Assembly: GCA_963556255.1 (NCBI GenBank)
Contig: OY744611.1
Span: 33,431,432-33,495,431 of the forward strand
DNA from: Allolobophora icterica
Taxonomy: Eukaryota; Annelida; Clitellata; Crassiclitellata; Lumbricidae
Length of the DNA stretch: 64,000 nucleotides
Reading direction: 5' to 3'
Shown one piece after another: positions 11,962 to 24,584 of the stretch. Each line of letters opens with the position of its first letter. Positions within the stretch are counted from its first letter, which is position 1. Both the position numbers and the translations under genes were made by a program. The notes beneath the pieces are model-generated. The model saw nothing but the letters and a program-made list of their open reading frames with translations. It made no database searches and was not told the origin of the DNA.

Positions 11962-12690
11962 TGTCGCGTGAGGAGATCGACAACAACGACGAGATGGCAT
12001 CATCATTATGATGTAAGCGTCGTTGCCGGTCGAGATAGGATGATGACGGACGAAAAGCCAGTCTCCACTTGGGCAACAATGAAGGCAGCGAGGCCCAGGT
12101 GTAATCGGACACCACACAGCCAAGGTGTAATAGGACACCTCGCGGCTATGGTGTAACCAGACACCGCCCGCGCTGCAGGCGAGCGACGACCCGCGTATCG
12201 AGGAGCAATCTGACACTAATTGACGATAGCTTGACGTGGGGAGGGGGGCTGACTGATGCACGCTGGAGTTCCTACTTAACAGAAGGGAACGGAGAACACG
12301 GGACTTGTACTGCTGACGAACGCGACGTGTGAACATCGGCCGAGCGAGAAACATCGAGAGGAGCGACCAGCGGCGACGGCAGAGTATTAGTCCGTCAGAT
12401 TCAGAGACTGACGCGAAAGAACGATCTGGAGTTAGGCTGTACGAAGCAACATTTGAGATAGTCCGATTTAATATCTAAACGCTTTAATACTACGTGGAAG
12501 TTCCCGTAGAGTTAGTGTATATATATTTGTTTCTTTAATTAAATTCATTTATTAATTAAACAAAGTTCGTCGTGAATCTTCTATAGAAAAGTTAGGCACG
12601 TTAAATAAAAGTGCAAGTAAAAGAACAAGCAATCGAGGGTCGACATCAACACACGGCAAACACACGACAGGGCGACCTCCGATTGCGACA
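11962..12690 (+). repeat. 3' LTR of element 1
   Basis: It is the same length as the 5' LTR and I saw no difference between them. The purine tract GGGAAGGGAGG immediately upstream is the expected plus-strand primer. The 5-bp duplication GTCAC follows at 12691. Confidence 0.95.
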
Positions 12691-13136
12691 GTCACTCCCG
12701 TCCATAAATCACTTCAGTGGCTGGAAACCTTTGAGCGCATCCACTTCGAAGTCCTATATCGCTAACTTAGAACTCCCTACAGTACGCCCAGCCAAAGCAC
12801 CTTCGCGAACTCCTCACTATCAGCTACCCCGTTCTACCCGATGCTATTCCTACCTATCTCTATCCCGTCGCCCATTCACTACTCGTCTCAAATTTTCCTA
12901 CCGATCCACACTACTTTTTGAGTCTGAAACGAACTTCCCTTGAATTCCGCACGTTCTCAGTTCTTTCATCAATACCGCCACTCACCCACCGTCATCTGTC
13001 TCAGGCTCCTCTACTCATCACCCCACATGTGGCTTTCCACTCCAAATTGATGTCTTATGTCTTTAAGAATTCGTATCTTAATCCGTCCGATCGATCATCT
13101 GCCTTTCAAGCTTTCTCGTTCTCAACGAAACCCGCC

Positions 13137-13905
<769 letters not shown>

Positions 13906-13989
13906 CAACTGCTCTGCCTCCTCTCTGGTCTCTCTGGCAACCGGACTCGGCGCTGCACTGGACATCGATCTCTGGACAACCCTTCTGAT

Positions 13990-14085
13990 ACGACATAGTA
14001 CTCGCGAATAAGCTGGTGCCCTGCGCTTAGCTTTAGAGTAGCGCTTTAGAAATTTAGAGTTTACGATTACGATTACGAAACTGAA
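13990..14085 (+). repeat. SINE/LINE 3' tail fragment with ATTACG repeats
   Basis: The segment GCTGGTGCCCTGCGCTTAGC.. leads into GTAGCGCTTTAGAAATTTAG and then (TTACGA)n. The same order recurs in reverse orientation at 27979-28060, so it is a dispersed family with a hexamer tail. Confidence 0.6.
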
Positions 14086-14159
14086 AGCGCCTCTGAGTTA
14101 GAATCTGGAAGATGCGCTATAGAAATGCTGACCGATTGATAGATTAATGAGCTCTTTTA

Positions 14160-15790
14160 AAGTTACGAGCAGCTTAGAGGTGTGGTTCCAGGATTTTGAC
14201 CGAGCTTTACGAGCAGATTAGTTAACTACATTGATTTTCACTACATTGGTTTCAGGTAGAGGTTGAGGGCTCAAATCACTACCAGGGCACAAGATATTTC
14301 AAGATTTCTGCCTCAACTGAGCCCCTCTTAAGCTCACCAACAAAATGAGTACATGGACTATTTATTTTTAGTGTGATAATCATGAGGCAAGAGAGGGAAC
14401 TCGCCGTCAGATGCAGAGGCAAGGACAATAACTCTGAAAATGAAACAACTGGGGCTTAGCTTTAGGAACTGCTCTTCTTATGGAACTTATCAATCCACAT
14501 TGTCTACATTGGTCCTGAAACTGCTCAGCTGTGTTTCGTTTGGACTAATTGTTTCCTCAGTTGGTGCTATATAAATGCCAGTACTACACTACAGTAGAGT
14601 ATGTCACCTGCTTACTGCATGGGATAAAGGCAGATTCAGGATGTGTCAACTCTACGTCTAGCATTCAACTCGCAGTGTGTTAGGAGAGGTTGAAATTCGT
14701 TATTGAATCATGTAACCTTTGTAAGGAAACGCTCTCCAGTTGTTAACTAGCAGTCGTTTGCGTATTCAGCCAATAGATCCTTTAATGCCCCGACCCCATA
14801 TCAGATTTATAGTGTTGACCACGTGTGTCATAAATAAGCGATTACCTTACTTACAAAAATGCAATACAATAAAAAATACAGTAGTTTTAAGAAACTTGAC
14901 AACACTCTACTTGTTTGTTGAGATTAGTTTTCAGAATACAAATTGTTTAACAAGATTTTGTATGAGATACCACGTTTATTTGTACATTTTATATTAATAA
15001 GTAATTAAAGTTTATTTAGAAATTATTTATTACAGTTTATAAGATTAAAGAACAACTGCAGCACGGCATGAATAATAAGTCGCTGTCATCAATAATAATT
15101 ATCAAAATAAAATTCTTGCCAAAAACAAAATGCATGTCATGTATAATAACGAAAATAATTAATCATTATTCTCGTGAGTGCCTCTGTTGAGTTTCTCTAA
15201 AGGTGGGGCTATATAAATTTGTAATTACGATTACGATTTCGGGACAACAAGCATTAAGTATATTTAGTTAGCCTTTATTTTCTCTAGCCTACTAATACAG
15301 TTGGCACAGCATGCATAATTAGACTGTTATGAATAAATTAGCGCGTCACGATGCCTTATCAGTGTTTTGTGCATAAATAATTAACCAGATGATCTGGATG
15401 ATTAACAAGACCTGATCTGGATTCTAATCATCAACATGCAAGAGCAAACAGAGTTTCAAGAATGATCAATCGTTTGGATTTTCTCAATCCAATCATCACT
15501 GGTGGAAGGAACCCGACCTTCATGAATATTTATTAGTGCTTCCTCTCAATATAAAATAACATTCGTCTATTTCGATCTAGTATCATTTCACAAAAGTTTT
15601 GCTCAACTACAGCATTAGGATGAGTAACTTATTACGTCATCATTTGCACGGCATGAATAATTAAGACACCATCTAGGATCTTGGCCAGCTGAACAATTAA
15701 GTGGCATATATATACGTATATATATACGTATAATACGTATATATAGATGAATAAATTAGCAGGTCTATATATATATCTGCAAAGTGTTAA
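14160..15790. other. No gene seen; AT-rich DNA with a tail fragment
   Basis: I found no supportable coding region. Near 15200 there is another GGGGCTATATAAATTTGTAATTACG tail fragment, and around 15705-15775 runs of TATATACGTA. Confidence 0.4.
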
Positions 15791-15799
15791 AAAATGATC

Positions 15800-17100
15800 A
15801 CTCCATTCTCTTAAATCGGCTATCTATATCCTTTGGTATCTCTGACAGCGCCCTCTTATGGTTCCGCTCTTAACTCTCTGAGGTCTTTGGAACACATCGT
15901 ACTCCTTGGGTCACTACCTCATATATGGTCTCCCGCAAGGCTCTGTTCTTGCCCCTCTGCTCTTCATCCTATATACTTCGGACCTGGGGGGATTTTCCAG
16001 CAGTATGGAGTTTCGTCTCATCAGCATGCTGACGACACCCAGAATCTTCTACATGGTCCAGCCTCTTCTGCTGTCCAAATGGTCGAACGTATCTTAGCAG
16101 CAGCCTCTGCTGTTGCTTGGCCAATCCTCTGATCGCTTGCGGCCACTGGCGTAAACTCGTCCAAAATATGGGGTGCGGTGGGGCATTTGGTTATTTATTC
16201 TACACTTGTTGCATTGGATGTACAGTCCATCTCAATTATTGGGGGGGCACGTGCCCCGGGTTCCCCCAGAGTCTACGCCTATGCTTGCGGCTGAACCCTG
16301 ACAAGACTCGGTTTATCTGACTCGGCGGTCGCCTCCAACTCAGCAAGATTGATTTTGAATCTCTACATCTTAGGTTCCCCTCATTCAATTCTCCTCTTCT
16401 GTTCGTGACTTGGGGATTGTCCTTGATCCTACCCTCTCCTTCACTGACCAACTTAACCTTGTATCCTGATCTTGCTTTTGTCATCTACGCCAGCTTCGAT
16501 CCATCCGCAAGTTTCTTTCATTTCATGCTGTCATTACACTGGTCCACGCTCTGATCTGCACCCGGTTGGACTTTGGCAATGCTGTGTACACTGGCCTTTC
16601 CTCCTCCAAGATGCACAAACTCAGACTATCCTTAATGCTGCTGCTCGGCTATAGGTGACATTCCTAAGTTTGACCACATTTCTGCCTTTGTCCTTGATTC
16701 TCTCCGCTGGCTCCCTGTTCAACAGCGAATTTAGTTTAAAACCCTCACTCTCATGCGCAACTGCCTCATCGGCTCTGCTCCACCTTACCTATTGAATTTT
16801 CGCAACCCAGTTTCTTCCTTGCCTGCGAGGGCTTCCTTGCGATCTTCGGCTCGCGGCCTTATGGCTGTCCCTCGTATGCGATCTTCCACGACACAATCCA
16901 GGAGCTTCGCCTATGTGGGCCCCTCTGCTTGGAACTGCCTCTCCTTGTTCCTGAGCCAAGAGCTTCTTGCTCTCTCTCCTCTCCAATTCCGTAGACGCCT
17001 GAAAACCTTCCTTTTTGCCCGTGCTGGCATTGATGCGGGTTGAAGCGCCGCTGATCTGAGTGGCGCTATATAAGTTTTCGGTTACAATTACTATTACAAA
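15800..17100 (+). pseudogene. Decayed CR1/L2-like LINE reverse transcriptase with 3' tail
   Basis: Fragments in shifting frames add up to the C-terminal two thirds of a non-LTR reverse transcriptase. They are FGISDSALLWFRS, YGLPQGSVLAPLLFILYTSDL, then ADDTQ (catalytic Asp pair), LNPDKTRFI, VRDLGIVLDPTLSF, ALICTRLDFGNAVYTGL and LNAAARLI. The characteristic end block with SARGLMAVPRMRS and GPSAWNCLSLF.. RRRLKTFLF runs to a stop near 17041. A 3' UTR follows with TGAGTGGCGCTATATAAGTTT and TTACAATTACTATTAC. Several frameshifts and stops make it dead. A hAT-type element (16144-16283) is nested inside. The clade call rests on motif recognition only. Confidence 0.85.
16144..16283. mobile_element. 140-bp hAT-type element nested in the LINE
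   Basis: The ends CACTGGCGTAAACTC and GAGTCTACGCCTATG are imperfect inverted repeats. They are flanked by a perfect 8-bp duplication CTTGCGGC (16136-16143 and 16284-16291). Removing the element plus one duplication restores the LINE reading LRLNPDKT. A diverged second copy lies at 28903-29037. Confidence 0.9.
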
Positions 17101-17174
17101 AAGCGATCGTTATAAACAATTTAACTTGTGGACCTCAGTCAGTCCATGCGTTAAGTCGCCAACATTCGTATGCT

Positions 17175-17560
17175 GTGTATCCGCGGGTCAACTTAAAAGT
17201 TACCGTTCTTGTCAATTCATAAATGTTTGTTCCTTAGGCCTGGTTGACGTTTAGGCTGATTAACATATTGGCCTCGTTCTAGAACCTCCAACGCAGTTGT
17301 TCATCATTGAACACGTGACAGACCTCTTCGCGGATCGCATTACCATTGCCATGGACAACACGTACAACAATTACCCAACAAGGTTGTTACTCTTTAAAGT
17401 TTATAAATATCTGCTCCTTAGGCCTGTTAATTTTTAGGCCAATTAACTCTGAGGCCGCGTTCTCGACCCCGTACACTCGTAAAGCGATCCCGTTGCCGTG
17501 GACAACAGGTACAATCAACCAACCACGGTTGCTACGCAACGCCGGCGGTAGACCGACACT
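17175..17560. promoter_or_regulatory. Diverged tandem duplication carrying X-box-like sites
   Basis: Two diverged copies of a segment of roughly 200 bp share CCTTAGGCCTG, TTTAGGC and GCGATC words. Each ends in an RFX X-box-like site: ATTGCCATGGACAAC (17345-17359) and GTTGCCGTGGACAAC (17492-17506). A third near-palindrome GTTGCTACGCAAC is at 17528-17540, just downstream of the arrestin stop codon. RFX factors are known to bind GTTGCC..GGCAAC-type sites; function here is inference. Confidence 0.4.
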
Positions 17561-17580
17561 GTCTCTGTCGGTCGGCAAGG

Positions 17581-19371
17581 CTACGACGTCGTCGTTCCGC
17601 TGCCAAGGGTGGTTGCCATGGGCGACGTCCTCATCTTCCCATCCTTCGCTGTCGGTTTGATGACGTCACGTACGGTTGCAGTCGAAAACGGCTTAAGAAG
17701 TGACGTCGCCTCGTCGCTTCCATCATACGGCTTCTCCTTGGCCTCGACGGTTGTGGGGCTCCCGGCGACGACCTTCCGCGGACAGGGGTCTAGAGCGCCG
17801 TTAGAGCCGGCCGGGCTGGCGCCGTCTTGGTCCTGTTCGTCCGTGGCCGCCGACTGGGACTCTGTGCGCGACTGGAGGCAGACGTACACGGGTCGGTAGA
17901 GGATGACGTCAGCGACGACGTCAGCCTCTCCGTCGTAGACCTGACCCAGTTGGAACTCGGGGCTGATGTAGTTGCCGCCTTCGACGCGGTCGTCTGCTGG
18001 CTCTGCAAGGTAAAGTAAGGTGTACAGAGGTGAGGCAAGGTTAAGTTAGGTAGGTAAGAGAAGGTATGGTAAGGCTCGGGAAGGCGTGAGGTTAGATAAA
18101 TTGAAGTTAGGCAGGTAAGAGAAGGTTAGGTGAGCTGAAATTAGTTGAAGGTGAGGTTAAAAGCAAGTGAGGTTAGGTTAAGGCAAGGTAAGGGTAATTA
18201 TGTCCAGTTAAGTCAGGCAAAGGAAAGTTAGACAGGAATCGGTATTCGTGTTACCATAGCGCACAGGGCATCCATCATCGATGGCCTACATGTTGTGCTT
18301 CGACACTTCAGCTGGAGCCCTTCGTGCCTTCTCGTGTGTTGGACCATCCTCTTGTAACAGCCTTCCATTGCATTTACATACTGTTGCGTTTGGCTCTGGG
18401 CAGCAAAGTTTCAGACCGTGTGAAATGTACTTGTTTGGATCATTCAGATAGCCTTGCAAGCAGCGCATTGTGAGGAACCTATAAGGTGCTATATTAAGTG
18501 TCTTCATACATACAAACATTATACATACTGTACATATTTGTGGTTGAAATTAATATGGTTGGTGATGGCCTATGAACAGAACAGTTATTAATTAGGTATG
18601 TATTCAGTGGAAGATATTACGAACAAGTGGGGAGGAAGGATCCTGTGCAGGAGCAAACTGCCAAGGAAATATGTATACGTTGAATGGAAGATCTATGTAT
18701 GAATCAGTAGGGGGAGTTGCGTCCTCCAACCTCTACACGCTGCACCCGGTACATTAAACAAAAACTCTAAGGGTGAACGTAGAAGAAGGAAAGTTGTCCC
18801 ACCATAAGCAATGTCTGTGAGGTCGTTGCTGAGAATCTGGTGCGGAACAGTCGATGATATTACGATCGAGAAGTCTGCCTGTAACTCCTCCTCCGATTTG
18901 CCCATGTACAGGCTTATCTGAAAGTCAAATTCACTCTCAAATTCAGCCACAGTGACAACGGTACTATAAAGGTCAAGGTCATGGTCGCTGTATATAGAAA
19001 CGTATACATTTATGAGTACTGTGGTTAAGTTATGGTCTAGCGTTACTCAACCTACACTGAAAATGAAGCTTCTTGTCCTTGCTGTATCTCTATTTCGCCA
19101 GCGGTTGATCGTGATCGCGTGATCATAGTCATGTGATTGCGGTCACGTGATCATGTTGTGTCTGATCAGAAGCACGTCTCAATTCTCTTGGAGAGGCGCT
19201 ATATAAATGTGCATTTATGCTAGCAAAAGTCTAATGTTAACACTGGTGGATCCAGAAATTTATGTGGGCGGGGACTAATGTTTGAAAATTTTACGATTCT
19301 TGTCTATAGTTGCCTTAATTTTGATTATTTGTTATCTTTCTTGTCATCCATATCTTTACCCCAATCATTTC

Positions 19372-19427
<56 letters not shown>

Positions 19428-22400
19428 GCGAGCGTGTGAGTAAGTGAGTGAGTGAGTGAGTGAGTGAGTGAGTGAGTGAGTGAGTGAGTGAGTGAGTGAG
19501 TGAGTGAGTTAGTTAGTTAGTTAGTGAGTGAGTGAGTGAGTGAGTGAGTGAGTGAGTGAGTGAGTGAGTGAGTGAGTGAGTGAGTGAGTGAGTGAGTGAG
19601 TGAGTGAGTGAGTGAGTGAGTGAGTGAGTGAGTGAGTGAGTGAGTGTGATTGAGTGAGTGAGTGAGTGAGTGAGTGAGTGAGTGAGTGAGTGAGTGAGTG
19701 AGTGAGTGAGTTGAGTAAGCCATTCAGCCAGGCAGTCAGTTATTCAGGTAATCAGTCAGCAGGTCAGTCAGCAGGTCAGTCAGTCAGTCAGTCAGTCAGT
19801 CAGTCAGTCAGTCAGTCAGTCAGTCAGTCAGTCAGTCAGTCAGTCAGTCAGTCAGTCAGTCAGCGGGTCAGTCAGTCAGTCAGTCAGTCAGTCAGCAGTC
19901 AGTCAGTCAGTCAGTCAGTCAGTCACTGAGTGGCTCATACTGCGAATAACTGCGTTGTAACTGACCCTAAGGATGTAGGCAATTTCGATGAGCTTGCAAA
20001 CATCGTGCATCGTTGGCGGCATCACTGGAACACGCAAGTGTTTGTGGAGATCTTGAAATACGTCGGCCGTGTGCGGCTGGATTGGCTGACTCTGCAGCTC
20101 AAGGACGTTGTGTGACGCCTCCTTGTTCAAGGTCAAGGAACCCTTACTGATCCTGTAATCCACTTCCTGAAATCACACCACGCTTCACGTCCTATTACTT
20201 TATCAATTCGTCCATTCAGTTTAACCATCGTCGGCTCTCCGTTCTTTAACAGCCATTTACACGTATCTGTTAATTCGTATGCCGAGATAGAGATTATTTA
20301 TTAGCCATTAGTTTATTGTTCCCAGTAGTAAAAGCAGATAACAATAAACACTACATATATGTGGGCGTCCGCAGGAATTTTTCTAAGGGGTGGGAGATTT
20401 CTAGGGGGCAAACTTTTCTGGGAGGGGCAAAATTTTGTAGGGGGGAGCAAAATGAGGTTTTTTTCGCAGAGAATAGCTGACTTATCTAAATAATTAAGTG
20501 TTTTTTAGCATTGCAAATCGTGTTGGGACTGTTGGAATATTCATAAAAATCACAGATTTTATTTTTTTTTATATTTTCAAAATCCAGAGGCAAATGCCCC
20601 CTTGCACCTCCGGACGCCCATGTATATATTATAGGTTCGATTGAATACTATAACTTTAAATAAACGGTCTTTATACATATAGCGTGTAAATAAAAAAGGA
20701 TAAGGTCAAAGCCCCCCGTATATTTGACACCATTATGATGATCCTTCGACCTGACCTACAATCTACCATTGCGACCCGCCGACTGTCCCGGATTTGACAG
20801 GTGGTGGTACTCGAACACCAGTTGGTATACCTGTACCTGTTCGCGCTCACCTGTACGAGTCTGCAGATGAGCGTGACGGCCTGGTCACTTCCGTTCTGGA
20901 CCTCACACTGGACCTTGATCTGTTGGCCACAGCAGTAGGAGCTGCGGTCAAGGGAAACTTCGAGGCTAACTGGCGAAGAAACACACCAGAGGCAACGGTT
21001 CGTCTTCTGACGAAAGGCCGTCTGCCGCGACTGCAAATCCATCAGATTAGATTAGATTGGATTGAATCGGAATCATCAGATCATCTGATCAAATCAGAAT
21101 TATCAGATCAGATCATCAAATCAGAATCATCCGTAGGTCAGATCTGATTAGATCAGATTGGATGGATTAGATTAGATTAGATTAGATTAAAGTACCACTA
21201 GATTAGATATGCATTAGATGAGATCAGTACTGGTAGATGATGCTAGATGAGAATGGATTAGATTAGATCAAATTAGACTAGATCAGAGTGAACTAGATTT
21301 TATTAAGGTACTGGTTGGTAAAATGGAATTAGAGTGTACTTGTTCTCCTCAGAACAGATTAGATCATACTAGTTTAGGTTAGATCATATTAGATTAGGTT
21401 AGATCATAACAGATCAGAGTATATTGGATCAGATTTGATTACAGTACCAGTACCACATTATCAAAGTAGATAAGATTCTATGTGATCAAAGATTAAAGTA
21501 CTGGTATATCAGATAGATCAGACCAGAATAAATCAGATTTGATTATGGTACCAGAAGATCAGATTAGAATTAGATGCAGAATGTATCATATCAAATAAAT
21601 AGTACCAGGTCATAAGATCAGATAAGAGCACCGGTCCATAAGATTAAATTTGGTGTGATTCCATACCATGTACTTGGCGTCTAGGCTATCGATGTAGGGT
21701 CCGATGATGGTGAAGTACTTGAGACCCTGTGGGGGTGACTTGTAGGGTATGTCGACGACGACCCTTAGGTAGTACCTCACGGATCCCACTCTGCTTTCGA
21801 ATGAGCAGGGCAGGGCGGTGTTCGGCAGGTGGAACTCGAAGGGGAAGCGATGGTCGCCCTTTGGAAGAACGCAGCCAGTCGAAGATGATGAGGACGACGA
21901 TGCCTCATCTGTGGATTCTGCGACAGGTAGATGATGCAACGATTGATTGATTGATTGATGGATGGATGGATGGATGGATGGATGGATGGATGGATGGATG
22001 GGTGGGTGGGTGGGTGGATGGATGGATGGGTGGGTGGGTGGATGGATGGATGGATGGATGGATGGATGGATGGATGGATGGATGGATGGATGGATGGATG
22101 GATGGGTGGATGGGTGGGTGGGTGGGTGGATGGGTGGATGGATGGATGGATGGATGGATGGGTGGATGGGTGGATGGGTGGGTGGGTGGGTGGATGGGTG
22201 GATGGGTGGGTAGCTGAATGGATGGATGGATAGATGAATGGATGGATGGATGGATGGATGGATGGATGGATGGATGGATGGATGGATGGATGGATGGATG
22301 GATGGATGGATGGATGGATGGATGGATGGATGGATGGATGGATGGATGGATGGATGGATGGATGGATAGCTGAATGGATGGATGGATAGATGAATGGATG

Positions 22401-23620
22401 AATGGGTGGGTGGATAGATGGATGTATGGATAGATTGATGGATAGATGGGTGGGTAGGTGGATGGATGGATGGATGGATGGATGAATGGATGGATGGGTG
22501 AATGGATGGACGGACTGGTGGATGTATCGGCAGATGAAACTGGATGGGTAAGTGGATAGATGGGTGAAATAACGGATGAATATTACTATTATATATTATA
22601 GATTAATGGTTATTATTTGTGATAAGTGAGGGTCGTGGTGGTTACCCTTTCCCCAGATGATGGCCTTGTCATCGATGAAGAACTGTTCTTCTTTTACGGT
22701 TCTTCGTTCTCCTGCCCTTGTTATGCGCCACTCGACATGTCCCTTTCCTCTCAGAAACACCTGGATTCCTAAGACAGACAGCATTTCAGATGTCACTCAT
22801 AAGATAAGATTGTGGAAGATAAGATAAGGCAAGGTATGATGAAATACGCTAAGATAGGACATTAGATAACGTAAGGTAAGGTAAGGTAAGGTAAGGTAAG
22901 GTAATATAGGACAGCATAATTATGGTAAGTGGTAAGCGTGTTGAACTGGCATCCGAGAGGTGGGGGGGGATAATATCCCACCATGGCAGAAATTTGTTCC
23001 GAGATTTCTGTTCCATCTGCGCCCCTACCCTACTCAGCTATAATGAGCACACTGACCGTACACTGTCGATGAGAAGATCAGACGGCGAAGGAACGGACTT
23101 GCCACCCGCCCTTATATGCCGAGGCTAAGAAATATGAAGTCGCTAACACTTCATATTTATGACTGCCTCTCCGGCTAGCTTAAAGGACTCCTCCTCCTCG
23201 TCTTTCCTCATCCTGCTCCTCCTCTGCCTACTCCTTCTTCTTCCTCGGTAAGGTAGGCCTAAGGTATAGGAACGGCTCGTTTCAAGTAGGAGCAGATGAG
23301 ATAAGGCAAGATGAGTGACGATGGTTAGATGATAGAAGTCGAGATGGCGGAGATGATTTTAGACAATATCAGGTTTCAGAGACAAAGAGAAAGACGAGGC
23401 AAGAGCGAGTTTCCCACTGTGCCAGCCACATTTGCCCAGCATTTAGATAGCGCCTTTTAAAGCACTTCTAAATCTTCCGCGCTCTGTAATCGTAGATACC
23501 GTGTTTACCGTTTACGCGGAGGGATTCCAGGTTTTCAAGCGCCACGCATCCGCGTACTACTTCGCCGGCGTAGTAATACTCTTTCTCCAGTTCGATGTCA
23601 TATTTACGTATGAAGTCCAT
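17581..23620 (-). CDS. Alpha-arrestin (arrestin domain-containing protein), 7 coding exons, 467 aa
   Basis: Exons, in transcription order: 23620-23509, 22768-22646, 21917-21667, 21030-20851, 20166-19966, 18917-18803, 18002-17581. All joins use GT..AG and keep phase; coding length is 1404 bases with stop. The start lies in a good context (GCCATGG). The N-terminal arrestin fold runs about residues 1-160 ([51 protein letters not shown]). The C-terminal fold runs about 180-330 ([46 protein letters not shown]). Exon 7 adds [19 protein letters not shown] and a disordered tail. Family members are known adaptors linking membrane proteins to ubiquitin ligases through PPxY motifs. I see no PPxY here. 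Exon 4 could alternatively start nine bases later, at 21021. Confidence 0.9.
17998..18235 (+). repeat. Degenerate AAGGT/GGTAAG repeat in arrestin intron 6
   Basis: Words such as AAGGTAAAG, GGTTAAG, GGTAGGTAAG and AAGGCAAGG recur for more than 200 bp directly beyond the acceptor of the last exon. A regular (GGTAA)n version is at 22860-22910, and related words occur at 300-440 and, reversed, at 62930-63010. Confidence 0.6.
19246..19275 (+). mobile_element. Fragment of a hAT-type end
   Basis: CACTGGTGGATCCAGAAA followed by a G-rich run resembles the left end of the CAGGGGCGGATCCAG element at 23819. I could not find a matching right end, so it is a fragment at most. Confidence 0.35.
19372..19925 (+). 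repeat. Compound tetranucleotide array in arrestin intron 5
   Basis: (TGAT)n at about 19372-19427 passes into (GAGT)n at about 19433-19712, with one GTTA interlude near 19510, and then into (CAGT)n at about 19778-19925. The last block ends about 40 bp from the donor of exon 5 (19966), so it lies at the very start of the intron as transcribed. Confidence 0.9.
20360..20622. mobile_element. Small inverted-repeat element with TGGGCGTCCG ends
   Basis: GTGGGCGTCCGCAGG at the left mirrors CCTCCGGACGCCCATG at the right. Internal G-rich runs near the left end (GGGGTGGGAG, GGGGGGAGC) precede an AT-rich middle. The flanks are both TATA-like, so the target duplication cannot be fixed. It lies in arrestin intron 4. 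Confidence 0.6.
21040..21640. repeat. Degenerate GATTA/GATCA repeat in arrestin intron 3
   Basis: AGATTAGATT, AGATCAGATC and CAGATC words recur with many changes for about 600 bp, filling the intron between exons 3 and 4. Confidence 0.7.
21943..22510 (+). repeat. (GGAT)n tetranucleotide array in arrestin intron 2
   Basis: GATG/GGTG tetramers run with few interruptions for more than 550 bp. Blocks of GGGT variants occur at 22000-22210 and a purer GGAT block at 22215-22365. All three plus-strand frames are open here because of the repeat alone. Confidence 0.9.
22922..23190 (+). repeat. tRNA-headed SINE-like element in arrestin intron 1
   Basis: GGTAAGTGGTAAGCGTGTTGA resembles a tRNA A-box region. 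The body ends in TATGCCGAGGCTAAGAAATATG.. and CTCTCCGGCTAGCTTAAAGG. The reverse complement of this last part matches 31988-32065 in the inverted arm of the 30.8-49.2 kb structure. I call it a SINE-like dispersed repeat and not a tRNA gene. Confidence 0.5.
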
Positions 23621-23710
23621 GGCAACGATGACGTCACGCGGCTCACCTGATACGTAACAACGTTATATCAGAGTTAAATCTTTATCTTTGTCTGTCTGTC
23701 TGTTTGTTTC

Positions 23711-24093
<383 letters not shown>

Positions 24094-24369
24094 AGTGTGT
24101 GTGAGCTTATGTATTGTAAGGCATTTACTATTAATATGTCAGTCCATCTGACTGTTTTTCTACATGTCTCTTTGTGTACGTGCGTCTGTCTCCTTGTCTG
24201 TCTACTTTCTTGCCTCTCTGCATGCGTAGCATATAGGATGCAGTTGCACAGCTTTTTAGACTGTTCGATATCCATTTTCCAGCACTATCGAAAGGTGCTA
24301 CAGGTGTATATAAAAGTTCCAATTACGTACACGTATCTCAACTGCCTCTCCGAGCATCTTGTTCGTCTG

Positions 24370-24553
24370 TCTGTGTGTGTGTCTGTCATTCATTCATTCA
24401 TTCAGTCAGTGAGTCAGTCAGTGAGTCAGTCTTTCTGTCTGACATTCAATAATTCGTTTATTTATTTATTTATTCATTCAGTCTATCTGTTTTTCAGTCA
24501 TTCAGTCTGTCAGTCAGTCAATCAGTCTGCCATTCGTTAATTCATTCATTCAG

Positions 24554-24584
<31 letters not shown>

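Larger units (their letters stand above)
7557..12690 (+). mobile_element. Young non-autonomous Gmr1-like Ty3/gypsy element (element 1)
   Basis: Two 729-bp LTRs (7557-8285 and 11962-12690) begin TGTCGC and end GCGACA, look identical by eye, and are flanked by the 5-bp duplication GTCAC (7552-7556 and 12691-12695). A primer-binding site follows the left LTR, and a purine tract (GGGAAGGGAGG) abuts the right one. The single long frame has lost three blocks: gag capsid, integrase core and reverse-transcriptase palm. It therefore could not have copied itself, although its LTRs say it moved recently. Confidence 0.95.

Noticed and set aside
18286..18519. 77-codon minus-strand frame in arrestin intron 6
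   Set aside because: No splice sites fit the arrestin phase and the translation is not recognisable.
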